The notes under the pieces were generated by a model. That model was given only the letters and a program-made list of their open reading frames with translations, made no database searches and was not told the DNA's origin. A stretch of 64,000 nt of DNA, taken from contig NZ_JACJUK010000011.1 in NCBI RefSeq assembly GCF_014235875.1, positions 1-64,000 on the forward strand, in the 5' to 3' direction. Shown here one piece after another: positions 38,584 through 46,743 of this stretch; position 1 is the first letter of the stretch; each line of letters begins with the position of its first letter. A program made the translations under genes and the position numbers. The stretch comes from Croceivirga lutea (GTDB taxonomy: Bacteria > Bacteroidota > Bacteroidia > Flavobacteriales > Flavobacteriaceae).

Positions 38584-39702
38584 ATGAGCACTTCTATTTT
38601 AAAACCATGCTTTGGAATACTAGGTATAGCATTGCTAATGATTTCTTGTGAAACAGAAAACTTTATTAATGAAGATGAAATAGATAACACTGAAGAACCA
38701 GAAGTTAGTGAGTTGTATTTTCCTCCTTCCAATTCTGATGAATGGGAAACAGTTTCGCCAGCTACTCTAGAATGGAATTTAGCACAAGAAACTGATTTAA
38801 AATCTTTTCTTGAAGAATCGAATACAGAAGGCTTCATTATTTTAAAAGATGGTAAATTAGCAGTTGAGTGGTATTTTGGAGATTTTACCCAAGATAGCAA
38901 CCATACATGGAACTCAGCAGCCAAAACACTAACAGCCATGACGGTTGGCATTGCCCAGCAAGAAGGGTATTTAAACCTTAATGAGTCTTCATCAAAATAC
39001 CTAGGAAATGGCTGGTCATCAATGACCGTTGCTCAAGAAAATGCAATACGTATAAAACATCATCTTAGCATGACAACAGGTCTAGACTACGATGTCGAAG
39101 ATACTTTTTGCACAGATGCGGATTGCCTTTTCTACAAAAACCAACCCAATGATGAATGGTATTATCACAATGCTCCCTATACCTTATTAGACCAAGTTGT
39201 AAGTGAGGCAGTAGAAATGGAGTTTAAAAGTTACTTTAATTCTAAAATTCGAGATAATATAGGCATGCAAGGCCAATGGGTAAAATTTGGGTTTAACAAC
39301 CTTTATATAAGTAATACCAGAAGTATGGCTCGTTTTGGTCTTTTATGTCTTAATAAAGGTAATTGGGGATTTGTGAATGTACTTTCAGATAAAACCTTTT
39401 TTGAAGAAATGACAAATACCTCACAAGAATTGAATCCTTCATACGGATATTTATGGTGGTTAAACGGAAAATCTTCTTATAAAATACCTGGAAGCACTGC
39501 ACAAAACAACGGTCCATTGATTCCTAATGCACCAACAGATTTGGTAGCAGGTTTGGGTGCCAACGACCAAAAGCTATATGTTGTTCCAAGTCAAAATTTG
39601 GTAGTAGTACGTGTTGGTGAAGATTCTGGTGAAAGTCTACTGGGACCCTCTGGTTACGATGATGAATTATGGCAAAAATTAAACACCTTTTTCAACAACT
39701 AA
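38584..39702 (+). CDS. class C beta-lactamase-like serine hydrolase lipoprotein
   Basis: A 372-residue lipoprotein (lipobox LLMISC, C22) of the beta-lactamase/AmpC-like (Beta-lactamase class C, D-aminopeptidase) family. S111-A-A-K114 is the SxxK motif and Y194-H-N196 the YxN motif; GYLWWLNGKS and YVVPSQNLVVVRVG are further family blocks. Probably a periplasmic esterase or peptidase; resistance cannot be inferred. Ends in a four-base overlap with the convergent amidase gene. Confidence 0.87.
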   Translation: MSTSILKPCFGILGIALLMISCETENFINEDEIDNTEEPEVSELYFPPSNSDEWETVSPATLEWNLAQETDLKSFLEESNTEGFIILKDGKLAVEWYFGDFTQDSNHTWNSAAKTLTAMTVGIAQQEGYLNLNESSSKYLGNGWSSMTVAQENAIRIKHHLSMTTGLDYDVEDTFCTDADCLFYKNQPNDEWYYHNAPYTLLDQVVSEAVEMEFKSYFNSKIRDNIGMQGQWVKFGFNNLYISNTRSMARFGLLCLNKGNWGFVNVLSDKTFFEEMTNTSQELNPSYGYLWWLNGKSSYKIPGSTAQNNGPLIPNAPTDLVAGLGANDQKLYVVPSQNLVVVRVGEDSGESLLGPSGYDDELWQKLNTFFNN

Positions 39703-41414
39703 TCTTGGTACTGTTCTGGTATTTTTCTTGATTTAGATACCGCTTCGTAAGCTGAAGCTAATTGGTACAACTTTCCTTCTTGAAACTGCTTAGCAATAAA
39801 AGTTAGACCAATTGGTTCTCCTGTTTCCATATAACCCATAGGAACGGTTATTGCAGGATATTCCGCCGCAGCAGCAAAACCAGCATGGTAATTATTTATA
39901 GATAATATGGCATCTAAACCGTGTGCATTCATAGGGTTGTTAAAGAACTTTCTACCTTCTAATTTTAATCGTTGCTTTATGGCCACCAATTCTTCAGTAG
40001 TTGTAGAATCTACCAAAATACCATCAAACCTAACTTGTCCATAGGGTATTCTAATTAAGGTGTCTTGAAGATTGAAGTTTACCACATCTTCTACGTTTTC
40101 AACCTTTACAGCATCTTTGTTTTTTACTTGTGTGGCCAAATAACGTGGTAAATCATTTTTCATATCGATATTTAAAATTGATAGAAAACCATCAAAATTC
40201 ACTTCCTCTGGCTCAATTTCAACCACCTTGCCTCCCGAAGCTTTAATTAATTCTATTGTATTTTTGTAGGAGTCGTTATCGGCCAATAACTTCTTAAATA
40301 CACCAAACTTTTTACCTTGTAATGAAGATTTACCAACGTACCAATCTTGAGGCCAATCAGTTTGTACAGATTCCGCATCTTGCTCATCAAAACCTCTCAT
40401 AGCATCAATTAAAATTCCGTTATCAATAACATTTTTGGTCATTGGTCCAGGAGTATCTAATGTACTAGAAATGGGTACTATACCTGTTCTACTTAATAAA
40501 CCTATTGTTGGTTTTAATCCAACGATTGAATTCTGACTAGAAGGGGAAAGTATAGAACCTGATGTCTCTGTACCTACAGCAGCAACTGCATAATTAGCAG
40601 CTGTACTAGTTCCACTACCTGCACTAGAACCTCCCGTATCAAATTTCATTCTTCCATAAGGATTCAAGGTTTGACCACCAATAGCGCTTTGGCCGTTAGG
40701 ACAATCACATAAGAAATTAGCCCATTCACTTAAATTAACTTTTCCTAAAATTAATGCTCCTTTTTCTCTAAGTTGTTTAACAATAAATGCATCGTCTGTA
40801 GTGTTGTCTTTTAAAGCTACAGCTCCTGCAGTGGTGGCCATACTTTTAGCTCCAATATTATCTTTTAGTAGAATAGGCATACCGTAAATTGGGTGATGCC
40901 CTTCAGCCGTTTTATCTAAAGCTCTCGCTTGTTCTAACACTTCTGAATTTAAAGATATAATTGTATTAAGTGTTGAAGTATTTGGCAATTCGTATTTATA
41001 AATTCGGTATAAATAAAATAAGCTCAACTCTTCATAGGTGAATTTTTCATTGGTAATGTGCGCTTGCAGTGTTGGAATATCTTGCTCAAGAATTAATGGT
41101 TTTAAAACTTGATAACGTTGCTCAGAAAACTTAGAAACTTCATTGTATAGCGGCAGAAAGACTTCATTTTTATTCAACACTTTGCTTTGAATAAACTTAT
41201 ATCTCATGCGTTTACTTTCGTGTTCAGCATTAGCAGCAACATCTAAAGAATCATTATAGGGTTCCCATAATACTAAGTTCGTTTCTTCTTCATTTAAATC
41301 AACTGTATTAGTAGTGTTTTCAGGCTTAACATCTTTTTTATCAGTTTTACAAGAAGATAAACTAAGTACAAACAATCCAATTAATGCTACTAAGCATTGC
41401 TCTAAATATTTCAT
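39699..41414 (-). CDS. amidase-signature lipoprotein
   Basis: A 571-residue lipoprotein (SLSSC, C22) with an N-terminal extension of about 90 residues and a full amidase-signature domain: catalytic K184 (ILLKDNIGAK), the GGSSAGSG loop (261-268) with the cis-serine, and nucleophile S287 (GTETSGSILS). The family hydrolyses amide bonds in diverse compounds; the substrate is unknown, but envelope location suggests an external or cell-wall amide. Transcribed with the RDD gene upstream, six bases away. Confidence 0.88.
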   Translation of the reverse strand: MKYLEQCLVALIGLFVLSLSSCKTDKKDVKPENTTNTVDLNEEETNLVLWEPYNDSLDVAANAEHESKRMRYKFIQSKVLNKNEVFLPLYNEVSKFSEQRYQVLKPLILEQDIPTLQAHITNEKFTYEELSLFYLYRIYKYELPNTSTLNTIISLNSEVLEQARALDKTAEGHHPIYGMPILLKDNIGAKSMATTAGAVALKDNTTDDAFIVKQLREKGALILGKVNLSEWANFLCDCPNGQSAIGGQTLNPYGRMKFDTGGSSAGSGTSTAANYAVAAVGTETSGSILSPSSQNSIVGLKPTIGLLSRTGIVPISSTLDTPGPMTKNVIDNGILIDAMRGFDEQDAESVQTDWPQDWYVGKSSLQGKKFGVFKKLLADNDSYKNTIELIKASGGKVVEIEPEEVNFDGFLSILNIDMKNDLPRYLATQVKNKDAVKVENVEDVVNFNLQDTLIRIPYGQVRFDGILVDSTTTEELVAIKQRLKLEGRKFFNNPMNAHGLDAILSINNYHAGFAAAAEYPAITVPMGYMETGEPIGLTFIAKQFQEGKLYQLASAYEAVSKSRKIPEQYQD

Positions 41415-41420
41415 TTGATT

Positions 41421-41819
41421 TTATTTTTTGTTTTCAATAACAACAGAATTTGCTACAATATCATGCAACGCTTTTCTTTTTTCATTAGAAGTTACGGTTA
41501 ATAAGGATAACCAACCTAACGTACTCTTTAATATAAACCGCAGCAAAGCTATCGGGAAACTTATTCGTTTACCAATTTCGTTATCTTGTTGTACACTAAT
41601 ATTGCTGTAAGTATGACCAATGGTTGCTCCATTTAAAGACGTAAACAAGGGGTCATATAATATAAAAATTACTACAAAGACCACCATTCTCAATGTATTA
41701 GGCACCTCAGAAAATAAAGCAAATAGTTCTGAAACTGCATACATAGCCGAAATTAAGATAACAGAATCGATAACCACCGCTTTAATTCGGTCTGGTAGCA
41801 TGGCATATTGTAAACTCAT
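41421..41819 (-). CDS. RDD-family membrane protein
   Basis: A 132-residue membrane protein with three hydrophobic segments (about 14-32, 40-56, 88-104) and the RDD motif region near the start (MLPDRIKAVVIDSVI). Family function is poorly defined, possibly transport. It overlaps the ftsY stop by four bases (ATGA) and precedes the amidase gene by six bases. Confidence 0.85.
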   Translation of the reverse strand: MSLQYAMLPDRIKAVVIDSVILISAMYAVSELFALFSEVPNTLRMVVFVVIFILYDPLFTSLNGATIGHTYSNISVQQDNEIGKRISFPIALLRFILKSTLGWLSLLTVTSNEKRKALHDIVANSVVIENKK

Positions 41820-42772
41820 ATTTTAAAGAAAGAGTCCACAAATTCATATTTATTAAATACTTGTAAATCTTCAATACCTTCACCAACTCCAATGTATTTT
41901 ACTGGTATTTGAAATTGGTCAGAAATACCAATAACCACTCCCCCTTTTGCTGTACCATCTAATTTAGTTACAGCAAGGCTGGTAACTTCAGTTGCCTTGG
42001 TAAATTGTTTGGCCTGTTCAAATGCGTTTTGCCCAGTAGAACCATCTAAAACAAGAAGCACATCATGCGGTGCATCTGAAATCACCTTTTGCATAACACG
42101 TTTAACTTTAGAAAGTTCATTCATTAAATTTACTTTATTATGAAGTCTTCCTGCAGTATCAATTAACACTACATCTGCACCATCAGCGACCGCGGAGTTT
42201 AAGGTATCAAAAGCAACAGAAGCAGGATCACTACCCATTTTTTGCTTTATTATTGGAATATCAACTCGTTCTGCCCATACTTGCAATTGGTCAATTGCTG
42301 CTGCTCTAAAGGTATCACCAGCTCCTAATACAACCTTTTTTCCTTGTTTTTTAAATTGATATGCTAACTTACCTATAGTGGTAGTTTTACCAACACCATT
42401 AACCCCTACCACCATAATCACATAGGGTTTTTTATCAATTGGAACAATGAATTCATCAGCTTCACCACTATTGGTTTCTGATAGTAAGCCAGCAATTTCT
42501 TCTCGTAAAATTTTATTTAACTCTTCAGTGCCTAAATATTTATCTTTAGAAACGCGCTCCTCTATACGCTCAATAATTTTTAATGTAGTATTCACCCCAA
42601 CATCAGAAGTTACTAGTACTTCTTCTAGATTATCTAAAACCTCATCATCGACTTTAGATTTACCAGCTACGGCTTTGCTGAGTTTTCCAAAAAAACTGTC
42701 TTTACTTTTTTCTAGACCTTTATCTAGGGTGTTCTTTTTTTCTTTCGAAAAAATATTTTTGAATATGCTCAT
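41816..42772 (-). CDS. ftsY: signal recognition particle receptor FtsY
   Basis: GTPase that docks SRP-ribosome complexes at the membrane for co-translational insertion. 318 residues: short N-terminal A region, helical N domain and G domain with G1 GVNGVGKTT (123-131), DTAGR and TKLDGTAKGG. A TATCTTTG -7 box (42799-42792, minus) lies 20 bases upstream and a terminator lies before that, so ftsY has its own promoter despite the neighbouring ribosomal genes. Confidence 0.97.
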   Translation of the reverse strand: MSIFKNIFSKEKKNTLDKGLEKSKDSFFGKLSKAVAGKSKVDDEVLDNLEEVLVTSDVGVNTTLKIIERIEERVSKDKYLGTEELNKILREEIAGLLSETNSGEADEFIVPIDKKPYVIMVVGVNGVGKTTTIGKLAYQFKKQGKKVVLGAGDTFRAAAIDQLQVWAERVDIPIIKQKMGSDPASVAFDTLNSAVADGADVVLIDTAGRLHNKVNLMNELSKVKRVMQKVISDAPHDVLLVLDGSTGQNAFEQAKQFTKATEVTSLAVTKLDGTAKGGVVIGISDQFQIPVKYIGVGEGIEDLQVFNKYEFVDSFFKI

Positions 42773-42791
42773 TTGTGTTTTTCGTAATACT

Positions 42792-42825
42792 CAAAGATAG
42801 GAAAGTGTTGGGAAAGGAATATAAA
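42792..42825 (-). promoter_or_regulatory. ftsY promoter (TTTA-N22-TATCTTTG)
   Basis: On the minus strand TATCTTTG (42799-42792) is a full -7 box; 22 bases upstream the -33 position reads TTTA. It lies just after the terminator of the rpmB operon. Confidence 0.5.
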
Positions 42826-42860
42826 GAAAAAGCCGCTCAAATTATTTAATCTGAGCGGCT
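42826..42860 (-). terminator. terminator of the rpmB-rpmG-DUF4295 operon
   Basis: On the minus strand AGCCGCTCA (42860-42852) pairs with TGAGCGGCT (42839-42831) across a 12-base loop and is followed by TTTTCTTT. Confidence 0.85.
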
Positions 42861-42881
42861 TATAATATTATTGTGGTTGTA

Positions 42882-43034
42882 TTATTTTTTGTTTAACCAA
42901 TCGTTCACCAACTCTGGTGACATTACAGACTCAACAAAAGTATAAGCACCAGTTTTTGGAGACTTTACCATTTTAATGGCTTTAGTCAATCTTTTTGAAC
43001 TACTTTGTAGTGTTGCTACTGTCTTCTTTGCCAT
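42882..43034 (-). CDS. DUF4295 small basic protein
   Basis: A 50-residue protein starting MAKKTVATLQSSSKRLTK and ending DWLNKK, the DUF4295 family found in Bacteroidota directly after rpmG. Highly basic N-terminal half with TKAIKMVKSPKTGAYTFVES. Six bases after rpmG. Its size, charge and fixed position beside two ribosomal protein genes suggest a ribosome-associated protein; function is not established. Confidence 0.93.
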   Translation of the reverse strand: MAKKTVATLQSSSKRLTKAIKMVKSPKTGAYTFVESVMSPELVNDWLNKK

Positions 43035-43040
43035 GTCTTA

Positions 43041-43223
43041 TTATTTAATTTCTTTGTGAACAGTCATTTTCTTTAAGATAGGGTTGAACTTTTTAAGTTC
43101 CATTCTATCTGGAGTGTTCTTTTTATTTTTTGTAGTAATGTAACGAGATGTACCTGGCATACCAGAATCTTTATGCTCTGTACATTCTAAAATAACTTGA
43201 ATTCTGTTTCCTTTCTTTGCCAT
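43041..43223 (-). CDS. rpmG: 50S ribosomal protein L33
   Basis: 60-residue large-subunit protein bL33 ([34 protein letters not shown]). It lacks the four zinc cysteines of C+ paralogues, having only one cysteine, so it is the zinc-free type. Between rpmB (11 bases upstream) and the DUF4295 gene. Confidence 0.96.
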   Translation of the reverse strand: MAKKGNRIQVILECTEHKDSGMPGTSRYITTKNKKNTPDRMELKKFNPILKKMTVHKEIK

Positions 43224-43234
43224 CTTAACTCAAT

Positions 43235-43471
43235 TTAAATAGCTGCACCGTTGGCACGCATCTCTTTAAGAACGGCAGAAATACCTTTCTTATTGATTAT
43301 TTTAATACCCTTACTAGATACCGTTAACGTTACCCATTTATCTTCTTCTGGAACATAAAATTTCTTTTTGAAGATATTGGCATCGAACCTTCTTCTAGTT
43401 TTATTAATAGAAAAGGAAACGTTATTACCAAACATTACCTTTTTACCTGTAACATCACAAATCTTCGACAT
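43235..43471 (-). CDS. rpmB: 50S ribosomal protein L28
   Basis: 78-residue large-subunit protein bL28: MSKICDVTGKKVMFGNNVS, NKTRRRFDANI and the C-terminal VSSKGIKIINKKGI are diagnostic. First gene of the rpmB-rpmG-DUF4295 unit, behind a full-consensus promoter. Confidence 0.97.
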   Translation of the reverse strand: MSKICDVTGKKVMFGNNVSFSINKTRRRFDANIFKKKFYVPEEDKWVTLTVSSKGIKIINKKGISAVLKEMRANGAAI

Positions 43472-43499
43472 GGTGTTGTGCTTAAATTTTTAGCGAGTG

Positions 43500-43530
43500 C
43501 AAATTTAGATAAATATCGGAGACAGGCAAA
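43500..43530 (-). promoter_or_regulatory. rpmB operon promoter (TTTG-N19-TAAATTTG)
   Basis: On the minus strand TTTG (43530-43527), 19-base spacer and TAAATTTG (43507-43500): exact match in both boxes, in the short gap after the cinA stop codon. Confidence 0.8.
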
Positions 43531-43538
43531 ACTAAAAG

Positions 43539-44786
43539 TCAGAAATTTGAAATTTCTTTATATAAAATTTCAAAAGCCTTGTTTACAGACTTTCTAACCA
43601 CACGTTCTCGAGGCTTACCCATTTTAAATTCCTGAGCAAAAGTTCGCTCTGGTGTACTAATAGCAATAAAAACAGTACCTACTTCAACATCTGAATCTCC
43701 TTTAGATGGTCCTGCGTTTCCTGTGGTAGCAATAGCAAAGTCTGTTCCTATAATTTCTTTTACATTTTTAGCCATAGCTACTGCCACTTCTTCACTCACA
43801 ACAGAGTGCTTTGCAATTAAATCCTCATCAACACCAAGAAGTTTTATTTTGGTTTCTGTTGCGTAACTAACCACTGCTCCTTTAAAGTAATTAGATGCGC
43901 CAGGCACAGCAGTTAATTGTTCTGCAATTTTACCACCGGTAAAGCTTTCTGCAGTTGCTAATGTAAATTGCTTTTGAGTCAACAGTTTTCCTATAACTTC
44001 TTCAATTGTATTTTCATCTTCTTCACCATATATAATGTCACCTATTAGAGGATATAACTTTTTAACCTGTTTTTCTATTTCAGATGTTAACGTTTTTTTG
44101 TCAAAACTTTTACCAGAAATACGTAATCTAACTTTACCTAAACTTGGTAAGTAGGCCAATTTTAGTGGTTCAGGCAAATTATTTTCCCAATCTTCAATAG
44201 TATTTGCAATGGTGCTTTCTCCCCAACCATAGGTTAATATGGTTCTATGAATGATAAATGGTCTTTTAAAAGTGTCTAAAACTCTAGGTATGACTTCTTT
44301 AGTCATCAACCCTTTCATCTCATAAGGTACTCCTGGCATAAAAACAAAAACAGAACCATTCTTTTCTAACCATAAACCGGGTGCTGTACCAAAACTATTG
44401 TGCAGTATTGTAGCTTTAGAAGGAACCAAAGCCTGTTGCCTATTCATTTCTGAAATAGGAACGTTTATGTATTTTTTGAATAGCAGTTCAATATGCGCTA
44501 AAACCTTTTCATTCTTTACCAAACTGTCGTCAAAAAAATCGCAGATTACGCGTTTGGTTACATCATCTTTTGTGGGTCCCAGCCCACCGGTAATAATAAC
44601 TAACTGACTTCTTGTGTTCGCTGTTTCTAGAGCGTCTCGTATTTGTGATTCCTCATCTTGGATAGAAGATATTTGATAAACACTAATACCTACCTTATTT
44701 AATTCTTGCCCCATATAGGCAGAGTTGGTATCTATAATTTGCCCAATAAGTATTTCATCACCTATAGTGATGATTTCTGCTTGCAT
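43539..44786 (-). CDS. cinA: CinA family nicotinamide-nucleotide amidohydrolase
   Basis: 415 residues with the two CinA modules: N-terminal MoCF-like (COG1058) domain (EIITIGDEILIGQIIDTNS, ITGGLGPTKDDVT) and C-terminal PncC amidohydrolase domain (TLATAESFTGGKIAEQLT, ATTGNAGPSKGD). The enzyme recycles pyridine nucleotides by hydrolysing nicotinamide mononucleotide; the N-terminal domain may act on ADP-ribose. In other bacteria it is linked to competence, which the sequence here does not show. Confidence 0.95.
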   Translation of the reverse strand: MQAEIITIGDEILIGQIIDTNSAYMGQELNKVGISVYQISSIQDEESQIRDALETANTRSQLVIITGGLGPTKDDVTKRVICDFFDDSLVKNEKVLAHIELLFKKYINVPISEMNRQQALVPSKATILHNSFGTAPGLWLEKNGSVFVFMPGVPYEMKGLMTKEVIPRVLDTFKRPFIIHRTILTYGWGESTIANTIEDWENNLPEPLKLAYLPSLGKVRLRISGKSFDKKTLTSEIEKQVKKLYPLIGDIIYGEEDENTIEEVIGKLLTQKQFTLATAESFTGGKIAEQLTAVPGASNYFKGAVVSYATETKIKLLGVDEDLIAKHSVVSEEVAVAMAKNVKEIIGTDFAIATTGNAGPSKGDSDVEVGTVFIAISTPERTFAQEFKMGKPRERVVRKSVNKAFEILYKEISNF

Positions 44787-44851
44787 TAAAAAGTAATTTG
44801 AATTATTTTAAAGGTCTAAATTAAAAACAGGAAAAATAGGCCAATACGTGG

Positions 44852-45193
44852 TTATTGAAATTGAAAGTCGTTTTGCAGTTCAGTAATCACCTGCAAAATA
44901 TCTTTCTTAAGTTGGGGGAACTTAGATTCAATTTTATCCATATTGGCCGAATTTTTTCCTAGCGTTTCAATCTCTAGAGCAGCAGCTCTGGTTTCTTCCA
45001 TACCCATTAAGTCTACATTCGGCTTAATCTTATGGGCTAACTTGTAAATTTGAACATATTCCTTTTCAGCAATTGCTTGTTCAAGACTTTTTAGGTCTTC
45101 TGGTACTTCTTCTAAAAAAACCGAAATCACTGAACGAACAAAGTCTTCATCCCCCTCAGCCATCTCATTAATCTTATCGAGACTATATATCAT
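44852..45193 (-). CDS. Hpt-domain phosphotransfer protein
   Basis: A 113-residue four-helix histidine phosphotransfer protein. The site of phosphorylation is H54 in YKLAHKIKPNVDLMGM, with typical Hpt flanks (VSVFLEE-like helix before, AAALEIETLGK after). No histidine kinase or response regulator is nearby, so it probably passes phosphate between proteins encoded elsewhere. Its ATG shares one base with the stop codon of the fumarylacetoacetate-hydrolase-family gene, an unexplained pairing. Confidence 0.88.
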   Translation of the reverse strand: MIYSLDKINEMAEGDEDFVRSVISVFLEEVPEDLKSLEQAIAEKEYVQIYKLAHKIKPNVDLMGMEETRAAALEIETLGKNSANMDKIESKFPQLKKDILQVITELQNDFQFQ

Positions 45194-45804
45194 TATCTTA
45201 CATTAATTGAAAAAAAACTTTCATCTTCTATCTTTCCTTCAAGGTAGTCATTCGGCGAAACTTTTCCAACACCTGCGGGTGTTCCTGTGAAAATAATATC
45301 ACCTTTCTTCAACATAAAGTATTGTGAAACATATGCTATAAGCTCATCTATTTTCCACAACATCATTTCTGTGTTTCCGTTTTGTACAAAATCCCCATTT
45401 TTTAACAATGAAAACCCTAATTTATGTAAATTTTTGAAATTATCCTTATGCACCCACTTACCAATTACAGCTGCACCATCAAAACCTTTAGCCTTTTCCC
45501 ATGGTAACCCTTTGGATTTCAATTCGCTTTGTATGTCTCTTGCTGTAAAATCTATTCCTAAACTAATTTCATTATAGTATTTATGTGCAAACTTTTGGTC
45601 TATATGCTTACCTACTTTATGAATTTTTACCAATAATTCCACTTCATAATGCACTTCATTGGAGAATTCTGGAATGTAAAAATCCTGTTCTTTAGGAAGA
45701 ATGGCCGAGTCTGGCTTAATAAAAACTACAGGTTCTTTGGGCTTTTCGTTTGCAAGCTCTTCTATATGGGCAGCATAGTTTCTTCCTATACAAATGAGTT
45801 TCAT
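45193..45804 (-). CDS. fumarylacetoacetate hydrolase family protein
   Basis: A 203-residue FAH-family hydrolase/isomerase. ICIGRNYAAHIEEL opens the domain; the metal site is formed by glutamates in EVHYEVELLV and the aspartate in FTARDIQ, and FTGTPAGVGKVSPND is the family's C-terminal block. Candidates in the family include acylpyruvases, oxaloacetate decarboxylases and opine hydratases, and the substrate cannot be chosen. Coupled to the Hpt gene downstream. Confidence 0.9.
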   Translation of the reverse strand: MKLICIGRNYAAHIEELANEKPKEPVVFIKPDSAILPKEQDFYIPEFSNEVHYEVELLVKIHKVGKHIDQKFAHKYYNEISLGIDFTARDIQSELKSKGLPWEKAKGFDGAAVIGKWVHKDNFKNLHKLGFSLLKNGDFVQNGNTEMMLWKIDELIAYVSQYFMLKKGDIIFTGTPAGVGKVSPNDYLEGKIEDESFFSINVR

Positions 45805-45903
45805 TTATTAAGAATTTTTAATTAAATAATTTCTGACAGTTAGGGTAAAATTGCACACAAAATTCTCAATGATTTTTGTGACCGCAAGTTGTTTAACAAA
45901 GGT

Positions 45904-46680
45904 TTATGACAGCTTATTATTAAATTTTGAAAGCTTAAGCTGAGTAAGAACCTTTTTGGTGTATAACGGAAAATCCGCATTTAATATCCATCCAAAATAA
46001 CCTGGTTCGTTATCAAGCACTTCGTTAACTAGCTTTCCTTTGTGCTTACCAAAAGTAAATACCGGTTCTCCCTGTTTGTTTTTGGCAATAAAACCAGCAA
46101 AATCTAGCGATTGTTTTCTTGTTGTAAATTCTGACAGTTTTTTCACATTGTTTTCCAATTCTGGATAACGGTCTAATTGCGCTTTCAACACTTCGTAGGT
46201 AGCATTTGTATCTGCTGCTGCACTATGGGCGTCTGTCAAATCTTTATCGCAATAAAACTTATAGGCCGCACCAAGAGTCCTCTTTTCCATTTTATGGAAA
46301 ATTGTTTGAACATCAACAGAAACCATTGATTTCATATCAAAATCAACATCCGCCCTCAGCATTTCTTCTGCCAATAACGGTATGTCAAATCGGTCAGAGT
46401 TAAAGCCCGCTAAATCACTATCCTTAATAAGACTGTAAATCTCTTTAGATAATTGTTTAAATGTTGGTTCATTAGCAACTTTTTCATTAGTAATACCATG
46501 AACTGCAATAACCTCAGCAGGTATTTCCATTTCAGGATTCACCAGCCAAGTTTTACTTTCCTTATTACCGTTAGGATAGACCTTTAAAATAGCTATTTCA
46601 ACAATTCTATCTTTAGCCACATTAGTACCTGTGGTTTCTAAATCGAAAAAGCAAATAGGTTTCGTAAGTTTTAACTCCAT
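45904..46680 (-). CDS. DEDDh 3'-5' exonuclease (DnaQ-like)
   Basis: A 258-residue protein. ATG 46680 gives the start MELKLTKPICFFDLETTG; the earlier ATG at 46734 lies upstream of a TACTTTTG -7 box. DEDDh residues are visible: FFDLETTG, AGFNSDRFD, and H and D in DLTDAHSAAADTNAT. A second, C-terminal module (about 195-250, FTFGKHKGKLVNEVLDNEPGY split at residue 215) resembles the quorum-binding/exonuclease tail seen in related Bacteroidota proteins. Probably a DNA repair or proofreading nuclease rather than the Pol III epsilon subunit itself, though the latter cannot be excluded. Confidence 0.87.
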   Translation of the reverse strand: MELKLTKPICFFDLETTGTNVAKDRIVEIAILKVYPNGNKESKTWLVNPEMEIPAEVIAVHGITNEKVANEPTFKQLSKEIYSLIKDSDLAGFNSDRFDIPLLAEEMLRADVDFDMKSMVSVDVQTIFHKMEKRTLGAAYKFYCDKDLTDAHSAAADTNATYEVLKAQLDRYPELENNVKKLSEFTTRKQSLDFAGFIAKNKQGEPVFTFGKHKGKLVNEVLDNEPGYFGWILNADFPLYTKKVLTQLKLSKFNNKLS

Positions 46681-46743
46681 AGTTTGTGGGGACGAATTTT
46701 GGCAAAAGTAAAAATTGCAAATTGGTTCGCCCACTAAACAGGG

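Noticed and set aside
46681-46734. Longer exonuclease starting at ATG 46734
   Set aside because: The extra 18 residues precede a -7-type box and the conserved start MELKLTKPICFFDLETTG lies at ATG 46680.
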